Positions 57,859 to 64,000 of a stretch of DNA of 64,000 nucleotides are shown here, piece by piece; the first letter of the stretch is position 1, and every line of letters starts with the position of its first letter. The DNA comes from Pontibacter diazotrophicus. Lineage in GTDB: Bacteria > Bacteroidota > Bacteroidia > Cytophagales > Hymenobacteraceae. A program made the position numbers and the translations under genes. The notes beneath the pieces were generated by a model. The model was not told where the DNA came from, searched no databases, and saw only the letters and a list, made by a program, of their open reading frames with translations. The stretch lies in NCBI RefSeq assembly GCF_003367245.1, contig NZ_QRGR01000019.1, forward strand, positions 62,001-126,000, in the 5' to 3' direction.

Positions 57859-58758
57859 ATGAACCTTTATACGAATAAAACTATGCTGAAAGCAGAACCT
57901 ATGTTAAAAGAGGGCGCTCTGAATGGCAAAACTATCATTGTAACAGGTGGTGGTACGGGACTTGGCCGTTCTATGGTGAAATATTTTTTAGAACTTGGGG
58001 CAAATGCCGTTATCTGCAGCCGGAAAATAGAAGTGCTGGAGCAGACAGCCAAAGAACTGGAGCAGGAGACAGGCGGTAAAGTGTTGCCCATAGCCTGTGA
58101 TGTACGCAAGTATAATGAGATTGAGGAGATGCTGCAGCGTGCGCTGGAAACGTTTGGAAGCGTAGATGTGCTGGTAAATAATGCAGCGGGTAATTTTGTG
58201 AGCCCCACAGAACGCCTGAGTCATAAAGCCTTCGATGTGATCACGGACATTGTACTGAAGGGAAGCTATAACTGTACCCTTGCTTTAGGAAAGCACTGGA
58301 TTGAGCAGAAGCAGGAAGCGGCTGTATTAAATATCGTCACAACCTACGCCTGGACCGGTTCAGGCTATGTGGTGCCTTCTGCCTGCGCCAAGGCCGGCGT
58401 ACTGGCTATGACACGTTCCCTGGCATCAGAGTGGGCCAAGTATGGTATCCGTTCAAATGCTATTGCTCCCGGTCCTTTCCCGACCGAAGGTGCCTGGACG
58501 CGCCTGTTCCCGAAGCAGCTGGCGGACAAGCTGGACCCGGTGAAGCGAATACCAGTAGGCCGCTTCGGAGAGCACCAGGAGCTGGCCAACCTGGCGGCTT
58601 ATCTGGTGTCAGATTATGCTGCTTTTGTTAATGGAGAGGTCGTGACCATAGACGGAGGTGAGTGGCTCTATGGCGCCGGTGAATTCAATTCTTTCGACCA
58701 GATACCGCAGGAAATGTGGGATGCAATGGAGAAGCAGATGCGCGGCAAGGGGCAGTAA
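57859..58758 (+). CDS. 2,4-dienoyl-CoA reductase (mitochondrial-type SDR)
   Basis: The 299-residue short-chain dehydrogenase shows the NADPH motif 'TGGGTGLGRSMVKYF' and 'NNAAGNFVSPTERLS'. It follows human DECR1: 'TTYAWTGSGYVVPSACAKAGVLAMTRSLASEWAKYG' region (shown in parts: TTYAWTGSGYVVPS, SACAKAGVLAM), with Y163 and K178 (15 apart, as Y199 and K214 in DECR1) and the C-terminal 'FVNGEVVTIDGGE...GEFNSF'. The Tyr lies in TTYAWTG, not in the classic YxxxK. It reduces 2,4-dienoyl-CoA to 3-enoyl-CoA during degradation of unsaturated fatty acids. ATG 57883 is an alternative start. Confidence 0.92.
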   Translation: MNLYTNKTMLKAEPMLKEGALNGKTIIVTGGGTGLGRSMVKYFLELGANAVICSRKIEVLEQTAKELEQETGGKVLPIACDVRKYNEIEEMLQRALETFGSVDVLVNNAAGNFVSPTERLSHKAFDVITDIVLKGSYNCTLALGKHWIEQKQEAAVLNIVTTYAWTGSGYVVPSACAKAGVLAMTRSLASEWAKYGIRSNAIAPGPFPTEGAWTRLFPKQLADKLDPVKRIPVGRFGEHQELANLAAYLVSDYAAFVNGEVVTIDGGEWLYGAGEFNSFDQIPQEMWDAMEKQMRGKGQ

Positions 58759-58783
58759 TGCTGTACGGGCTGATTTTATAAAT

Positions 58784-58816
58784 AAAAAGCCTCTGCTTTG
58801 CTGGCAGAGGCTTTTT
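58784..58816. terminator. Bidirectional terminator after the dienoyl-CoA reductase gene
   Basis: A perfect 13-bp stem (AAAAAGCCTCTGC / GCAGAGGCTTTTT) with a seven-base loop, between convergent genes ending at 58758 and 58835. Confidence 0.9.
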
Positions 58817-58834
58817 ATTTGAATAGATTTTTTG

Positions 58835-59455
58835 TCAGCTATTATTTAGAAGCAAGATCAATACTACGTTAGTGCCCAAACCAATGGCCCAGTTTGTCCA
58901 AACTTTACCAGCCTTGATTTTGCGTGCTTTCTTGCGATACCCGGATGCATAATCAGGCTGTTGTAGTAAAGAACTATCCGGAGCATCTAAATTCTGTTGT
59001 TTTGGAGTAGTAACGGAAGTTCCAATAGCAGGGGCAAGGCCTAATACAGGGGACAGCAGGCTTGTAATTAAAACTGCTGTCCCAGCCGACTTGTATCCGT
59101 CATAATAGGTAATGGCATCCGTCTGCCCCTGGTTATAAAGCTGTAAGGCCGTAGCCTTTGAAGCGGCAGGTGCCTCTGCATCAGCAGAAGCTAATGCCAC
59201 TACAGGTGCGGCTTCATTCAGTTCAAACGTTTCGCTGGTATTGTCCGGGTACTGGATCAGCATGATTTCAGACTTTGGGACAACATAGGTGGGCCCTTCC
59301 AGATTTGTAAAGAGCTTGTACTTTACCTCCAGTGTAGAGATCTCTAATACTTTGGCCTCAACCTTTTCACCGGTTCTTTTAGTGATTATATCCTGTGCCT
59401 GTACTAGCTGCAGCAACAGGAAAAATATAAAAAAGGGCACTGTGGCTTTCTTCAT
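58835..59455 (-). CDS. Exported protein of unknown function
   Basis: The 206-residue protein has a signal peptide (MKKATVPFFIFFLLLQLVQAQ) and then 'IITKRTGEKVEAKVLEI', 'VKYKLF', 'YVVPKSEIMLIQYPDNT', a small beta-rich pattern. The second half reads 'ITYYDGYKSAGTAVLITSLLSPVLGLAPAI' (a hydrophobic segment) and ends with 'WTNWAIGLGTNVVLILLLNNS', a possible membrane helix. The layout recurs in other Bacteroidota proteins (from memory), without known function. ATG 59455 gives the best signal peptide; an ATG six codons upstream is possible. It is probably anchored in the inner membrane or periplasm. Confidence 0.75.
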   Translation of the reverse strand: MKKATVPFFIFFLLLQLVQAQDIITKRTGEKVEAKVLEISTLEVKYKLFTNLEGPTYVVPKSEIMLIQYPDNTSETFELNEAAPVVALASADAEAPAASKATALQLYNQGQTDAITYYDGYKSAGTAVLITSLLSPVLGLAPAIGTSVTTPKQQNLDAPDSSLLQQPDYASGYRKKARKIKAGKVWTNWAIGLGTNVVLILLLNNS

Positions 59456-59594
59456 ACTTAAATTTGTTTTCATGGTAGGGAGATTAATTGTTGCACCTAA
59501 AGTATGCTTTTAGCTTTAATAAGCCAATTGCTATATTATATTTTTTTTGTGATAGAAGTCAGAAAGGTTAGGTATCAGAAACAGTAACTTACAT

Positions 59595-59635
59595 AAGCAG
59601 AAAGCCCCGGCCAATTTGGCCGGGGCTTTCTGCTT
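59595..59635. terminator. Terminator of the RND efflux operon
   Basis: A perfect 18-bp stem (AAGCAGAAAGCCCCGGCC / GGCCGGGGCTTTCTGCTT) with a five-base loop, 20 bases after the permease stop. On the minus strand, T-rich sequence follows. Confidence 0.88.
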
Positions 59636-59654
59636 GAAATAAAGAAAAGAATAA

Positions 59655-62600
59655 CTAGGCGTGCGGATTAACATAGGCTGGGTCACCACCTTCGTCTTCT
59701 CCTGGTCTATAGTTTTCGCGGAGCCTGGCAAGCTCTTTCTTACCATATGCTACTCTCGTAATTATCACGTATAGCACCGGCACCACAAAGATAGCCAGGA
59801 AGGTAGCTGCCAGCATACCGCCAATTACCACCCATCCGATTGTCTGGCGCGAAACGGCACCGGCGCCAGTGGCCATCGCCAGCGGAACCACACCTAATAT
59901 AAAGGCCATGGAAGTCATGATAATCGGGCGCAGACGCAGCTTCACGGCTTCAATCGTTGCCTCTATCAGTTCCATGCCACGGTCTACACGCTCCTTGGCG
60001 AACTCCACAATCAGAATTGCGTTTTTGGCAGCCAGACCTATCAGCGTGATCATACCAATCTGGGCATACACGTTATTGTCCAGCCTTGGCAGCAGGGTAA
60101 GCGCCAGGATAGCGCCAAACATGCCCAAAGGTATGGCAAACAGGATGGAGAATGGCACAGACCAACTTTCATACAGCGCCGCCAAAAGTAACAACACCAG
60201 CAACACGGAAAGCGAGAAGATATAGATGGTGCTATCGCCGGCAGCAAGCTCTTCGCGGCTCAGGCCGGAGAAGTCGTAGCCATAGCCGGTTGGCAGCACC
60301 TCAGCCGCCACCTCCTCCAGAGCGGCCAGGGCCTGACCGCTACTGTAACCGGGTGCGGCGCTACCCATCACCTCTGCCGAACGGAACAGGTTATAGTGGG
60401 AGATAACCGAAGCATTTTCTACGACGTTGGAAGTTACGAGTGCACTCAATGGCACGGACTCACCCTGCCTGTTCATCACGTAATACTGGTTCAGGCTCTG
60501 GATGTCCATACGGTAAGCTGTATCGGCCTGGGCCACCACCCGGAAGTTACGTCCGTAGCGGGAGAAGTCGTTTACGTACCGGCTACCCATCAGGGAAGAC
60601 ATCGTGGCGTAAACATCCGCGATGTTCACACCCAGCTGTTTCGTTTTTTCCCGGTCTACCTCTACATGGTAGCCTGGGGTTCGGGTATTGAAAAAGGAAT
60701 AAGCACTGGCTATTTCCGGTCGCTGGTTCACGGCCCCTACAAACTGTCCCATCACAGCTTCGAAGTCCTTCAGACTCCCGCCTCCGGCGCGTTGCTCCAG
60801 CATAAAGCTGAAACCACCGGAGTTACCAAGCCCGGGAATAGCTGGTGGAGCCACTACCACTACGTTCGCATCCCTCATTACAGCTAGCCGCTGATTCAGG
60901 GTGGCCATTACGCCGGCCAGCTGCTCCTCCTCGTTCTCTCTTTCGGCCCAGGGATGTAACTGGAGGAAGAAAGTACCACTGTTCGATTTAAAGGAAAAGT
61001 TAATGGCATTCAGGCCACCAATGGCAGTATAGTTCTTAATAGCAGGAATGTCAGCCAAAATGGTACCCATTTCAGCCAATATGGCTTCCGTTCTGGAGGC
61101 AGAGGAGCCTTCCGGCAATTCGATGGATACAATTACACGGCCTTCGTCTTCTGTTGGGATAAAACCTGTTGGCTTTGTTGCAAATAAGCCAACGGTACCA
61201 ACATATAAGCAAGCCAGCAGCACCAGCACCAGTGGGGCAGCCTTGATGCTTCTGCGCACACCGCCGGAATAAGACGCTGTTGTTCGGGCAAACCAGTTGT
61301 TGAACTTATAGAAGAATTTGTTCAGGCCCCTCGAGTTCTTGTCCACGTTCATCGGCTTGAGCATGATGGAGCAAAGCGCCGGCGTAAGCGTAAGCGCCAC
61401 AAAAGCGGAAATCAGAACAGAGATGGCGATGGTGATAGCGAACTGCTGGTAAAGCCGGCCTACAATACCCGGGATAAAGCCCACTGGAATAAACACTGCG
61501 GCCAGTATAAGCGCAATGGCTATAACCGGTGCTGTAATATCCTTCATAGCCTTGCGGGTTGCTTCTTTCGCTGAAATGCGCTCGTGGTCGATGTAATGCT
61601 GTACCGCTTCCACCACTACAATGGCATCATCCACTACAATACCAATAGCCAGCACGAACCCGAACAGCGTCAGGGTATTGATGGTAAAGCCAAGCGGAAT
61701 AAAGAATACGAAGGTACCAATGATGGACACCGGGATAGCCAGGATCGGTATCAGCGTAGCACGCCAGCTTTGCAGGAACAGGAACACCACGATGATCACC
61801 AGTATAAGTGCCTCTACGAGCGTGTGCACCACTTCATTGATAGAAACCTGCACCACAGACACGCTTTCAAAGGAAACAACGTAATCTACATCGGCAGGAA
61901 AAGACTCCTTCAGCTCATCCAGGGCAGCGTAAACTCCTTCCGCTGTTTCCAGGGCATTGCTGCCGGGCGCCTGGTATAAAAGCAAAATGGCCGACGGATT
62001 ACCGTTGATAGTGGAGGCTCTTCCGTAGTCAAACCTGCCGAATTCTATCCTGGCCACATCCCGCAGGTACACGATAGAGCCGTCTTCCGGGTTGGTGCGC
62101 ACAATAATGTCCCCGAACTCTTCCTGGGTAGATAGTCTGCCGGTTACCGTAATAGGGTATTGAAAAGCCTGTGTATCGTACTGCGGCTTGGCTCCAACCG
62201 TACCGGCAGCAACCTGTAGGTTCTGTTCCTGGATAGCGCCTGTCACTTCGCTCGCACTGATGCTGTACTGCGCCAGCATATCCGGTTTTAACCAGATACG
62301 CATACTGAAGTCCTGCCCCAACGCATTGATATCACCCACGCCATTTACACGCAACAAGGCATCGCGCACAAAGATGTTGGTATAGTTGTCGAGGTATTCG
62401 ATACCGTGGGTTCCATTTGGCGAGAAAATACCCACCACCATCATAATGCTCGGGTTACGCTTTCGCACCGTCACCCCAAGGCGCCTTACTTCCTCGGGCA
62501 GGCTTGGCTCGGCAATACTGGCCCTGTTCTGCACATCCAGCGTGGCGATGTCGATGTCGGTGCCTATCTCAAAGGTCACGCTCATGTTCATCTGGCCGTT

Positions 62601-62855
62601 GCTGGTGTTGGTGGAGGTGATATAGGCCATGCCCGGCGTACCGTTAATCTGTGTCTCCACAGGCGTTGCCACCGTCTGTTCTACCGTCTGCGCATCGGCA
62701 CCCGTATAAATAGCAGACACAGACACCACAGGAGGAGAGATGTTCGGGTACTGCGTAACGGGTAGATTCATCATGGCCAGCAGGCCAACCAACACAATCA
62801 CCAGCGAGATGACGATGGAGGTGACGGGCCTTCTTATAAATACATCTGATATCAT
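59655..62855 (-). CDS. RND multidrug efflux permease (HAE1 family)
   Basis: The 1066-residue protein is an AcrB-type transporter. It starts 'MISDVFIRRPVTSIVISLVI' and shows the family pattern: 'VTQYPNISPPVVSVSAIYTGA' near the start, 'AIGIVVDDAIVVVEAVQHYID' (the TM4 Asp pair of the proton relay), 'ALTLTPALCSIMLKP', and a second repeat with 'IGLAAKNAILIVEFAKERVD' (TM10 Lys). Twelve membrane helices and two large periplasmic loops fit the length. It pumps drugs, dyes or other amphiphiles from the periplasm with proton energy. ATG 62855 aligns with AcrB; a start at 62882 adds nine residues. It is preceded by the adaptor gene with a 30-base gap. Confidence 0.96.
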   Translation of the reverse strand: MISDVFIRRPVTSIVISLVIVLVGLLAMMNLPVTQYPNISPPVVSVSAIYTGADAQTVEQTVATPVETQINGTPGMAYITSTNTSNGQMNMSVTFEIGTDIDIATLDVQNRASIAEPSLPEEVRRLGVTVRKRNPSIMMVVGIFSPNGTHGIEYLDNYTNIFVRDALLRVNGVGDINALGQDFSMRIWLKPDMLAQYSISASEVTGAIQEQNLQVAAGTVGAKPQYDTQAFQYPITVTGRLSTQEEFGDIIVRTNPEDGSIVYLRDVARIEFGRFDYGRASTINGNPSAILLLYQAPGSNALETAEGVYAALDELKESFPADVDYVVSFESVSVVQVSINEVVHTLVEALILVIIVVFLFLQSWRATLIPILAIPVSIIGTFVFFIPLGFTINTLTLFGFVLAIGIVVDDAIVVVEAVQHYIDHERISAKEATRKAMKDITAPVIAIALILAAVFIPVGFIPGIVGRLYQQFAITIAISVLISAFVALTLTPALCSIMLKPMNVDKNSRGLNKFFYKFNNWFARTTASYSGGVRRSIKAAPLVLVLLACLYVGTVGLFATKPTGFIPTEDEGRVIVSIELPEGSSASRTEAILAEMGTILADIPAIKNYTAIGGLNAINFSFKSNSGTFFLQLHPWAERENEEEQLAGVMATLNQRLAVMRDANVVVVAPPAIPGLGNSGGFSFMLEQRAGGGSLKDFEAVMGQFVGAVNQRPEIASAYSFFNTRTPGYHVEVDREKTKQLGVNIADVYATMSSLMGSRYVNDFSRYGRNFRVVAQADTAYRMDIQSLNQYYVMNRQGESVPLSALVTSNVVENASVISHYNLFRSAEVMGSAAPGYSSGQALAALEEVAAEVLPTGYGYDFSGLSREELAAGDSTIYIFSLSVLLVLLLLAALYESWSVPFSILFAIPLGMFGAILALTLLPRLDNNVYAQIGMITLIGLAAKNAILIVEFAKERVDRGMELIEATIEAVKLRLRPIIMTSMAFILGVVPLAMATGAGAVSRQTIGWVVIGGMLAATFLAIFVVPVLYVIITRVAYGKKELARLRENYRPGEDEGGDPAYVNPHA

Positions 62856-62885
62856 GTTTCTTTCGAAAGTATTTCTGTACAAATT

Positions 62886-64000
62886 TTATCTTGCAGCAGC
62901 AGCGGGTTGTGCCTGAGGAGCATCTGCCTGCACTTTGGCGCCCTGGCGCAGCCGCTGTGTGCCTTCCACCACAATGGTACTGCCTTCTTCCAGGCCTTCG
63001 CGCACCACCACATCAGAACCGAATCTTGTACCCAGCGTTACGTTCCGCTGGTTCACAGAATCGCCCTGCACCACATACACATAGTATTCTCCCAGCTGCT
63101 CAGTCACCGCCCGGAAAGGTACCACCAGTTGCTCCCCAATATCCTGGTTCAGCACGCGCACCGTCACACTCATGCCGGGTATTAGTGTGCGGTCCCTGTT
63201 CGGGAACTGCAGCCGTAAAGTGGTGGTACCTGTCTGGCGCCCGATGGCCCGGTCGATGGCTACTATTTCTCCAGGGTAAGGGTACTCCGTCTGGTTGTTG
63301 AGCATGATTGTAAACAGAGAATCTGGCTGGTCTCCCTGCATCAGCAGGCTGAAGCGACTGATTTCCTGCTGGTTTATCACAAAATCAACGGCAATCGGTT
63401 CGGTAGAGGAAATCGTGTTCAGGAGTGGCTGACCCGGCGACACCTGCGCCCCGACTCTCACCTGAGAAATACCAATCGTGCCATCAAAAGGAGCCACGAT
63501 GGTGGCATAGCTCAGATCGGTGGAGGCACTATTCACCTGCGCTTCTGCCGCGGCCACCTGCGACCGGGCCGTCTCCACATCCGTGCGGGCATAATCTACC
63601 TGCTGCCGGGCAATGGCTTCGCGCTCTGCCAATCGTTCGTAGCGTTCAAGGTCTTTCTCCACCCTTGCCAGGTTGGCTCTGGCGCTCTGGAGGTTTGCCT
63701 GCGCCTGCTGGAAGGATGCCTGGTATTTGCTTCTGTCAATTTCATACAGCCGCTGGCCTTTGGTTACGCGCTGGCCATCCTGCACATAGTAGTTGGTAAT
63801 GTAGCCGGAAACCTGCGGGCGCAGTTCAACCTCCTGCAGGGGCACCACAGAACCCGGATAGGTGTCGGTGCCTGTTACGCGTTCTTCTTCTACCGTATAA
63901 GTATTAACAGGTACAGCAGCGGCTGCAGGGTTCTGTTGCTGGGCGTTGTTCTCCTCACCGCCACATGATACAAGCACCAGCGGCCCGATAATGGCAGCCA
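62886..64000 (-). CDS. RND efflux periplasmic adaptor (AcrA-like), truncated at window edge
   Basis: The frame runs to the right edge of the window without a start, so its N-terminus lies beyond it; upstream of the lipobox LVSCGGEE it reads AAIIGPLVL, the hydrophobic part of a lipoprotein signal. The mature part shows 'ELRPQVSGYITNYYVQDGQRVTKGQRLYEID' in parts (ELRPQVSGYITNYYV, QDGQRVTKGQRLYEID), a coiled coil of 'LERYERLAEREAIARQQVDYA', the beta-barrel domain 'STDLSYATIVAPFDGTIG' and the membrane-proximal region 'LTVTVRVLNQD'-like stretch (PGMSVTVRVLNQD). It links the permease to an outer-membrane channel. Same operon as the permease; the outer-membrane factor is not seen in the window. Confidence 0.95.
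   Translation of the reverse strand, partial: AAIIGPLVLVSCGGEENNAQQQNPAAAAVPVNTYTVEEERVTGTDTYPGSVVPLQEVELRPQVSGYITNYYVQDGQRVTKGQRLYEIDRSKYQASFQQAQANLQSARANLARVEKDLERYERLAEREAIARQQVDYARTDVETARSQVAAAEAQVNSASTDLSYATIVAPFDGTIGISQVRVGAQVSPGQPLLNTISSTEPIAVDFVINQQEISRFSLLMQGDQPDSLFTIMLNNQTEYPYPGEIVAIDRAIGRQTGTTTLRLQFPNRDRTLIPGMSVTVRVLNQDIGEQLVVPFRAVTEQLGEYYVYVVQGDSVNQRNVTLGTRFGSDVVVREGLEEGSTIVVEGTQRLRQGAKVQADAPQAQPAAAAR

Noticed and set aside
1..64000. CRISPR arrays, tRNA or rRNA genes, prophage, insertion sequences
   Set aside because: I saw no regular spacer arrays, no cloverleaf-like tRNA sequence, and no transposase, integrase or phage structural gene. Small or unusual RNAs could still be missed without a covariance search.

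Overview
The window looks like the chromosome of an aerobic Bacteroidota member of the order Cytophagales, probably near Pontibacter/Hymenobacteraceae (genus is an inference). Reasons: Bacteroidota-type protein families throughout (TonB-fold beta-barrel receptors with an N-terminal carboxypeptidase-like domain, LytTR regulators, M2 peptidase, RES/Xre), almost no Shine-Dalgarno sequences, and several matches to the Bacteroidota promoter box TAnnTTTG upstream of genes. No rRNA, tRNA, CRISPR array, insertion sequence or prophage was recognised. Most of the window reads as core chromosome.

Layout. 1-1.7 kb: end of thrS, then infC-rpmI-rplT closed by a terminator; infC appears to start at ATA behind a perfect Shine-Dalgarno sequence. 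1.8-11.9 kb: P-loop kinase, AlaA-type aminotransferase, M2 dipeptidase lipoprotein, RmuC, phospholipase C/S1-P1-type hydrolase, DbpA helicase, AI-2E family permease, unknown membrane protein. 12.2-20 kb: beta-barrel receptor, DUF2062 protein, OmpA lipoprotein, AraC/O6-methylguanine methyltransferase fusion, two related TPR proteins. 20-29.6 kb: RES/Xre toxin-antitoxin pair, NPP-type phosphodiesterase, small barrel protein, beta-CASP nuclease, CYP152-type P450, cell-wall amidase, LytTR two-component pair. 29.8-39.8 kb: a receptor with an unusual C-terminal domain, YceI, secreted intradiol dioxygenase, ZIP transporter, a GAF protein with a decayed histidine-kinase core, CvpA-CAP fusion, FUSC-type protein, small unknown. 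40-50.3 kb: AddB-like and AddA-like proteins separated by a VOC protein and a bacteriophytochrome kinase. 50.3-64 kb: DEAD-box helicase with RGG tail behind a long leader, DUF2383 bundle protein, three Rossmann-fold oxidoreductases, a nuclease A inhibitor homologue, a 2,4-dienoyl-CoA reductase, an unknown exported protein, and an RND pump with its adaptor running off the right edge.

How the genes work together. Translation (thrS, infC, rpmI, rplT) forms a classic cluster. Several genes concern DNA repair (rmuC, methyltransferase, AddA/AddB-like). The LytTR pair is divergent from the large receptor at 29.8 kb and may regulate it. The RND permease and adaptor form one operon; the outer-membrane channel is not in the window. 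Many hairpin terminators are symmetric (A-tract, GC stem, T-tract) and probably work in both directions between convergent genes.

I did not find a clear multi-gene novel system. The best leads are the ATA-initiated infC, the receptor with an appended beta domain, the degenerate GAF histidine kinase, the orphan NuiA-type inhibitor, and repeats at 54.76-54.90 kb.
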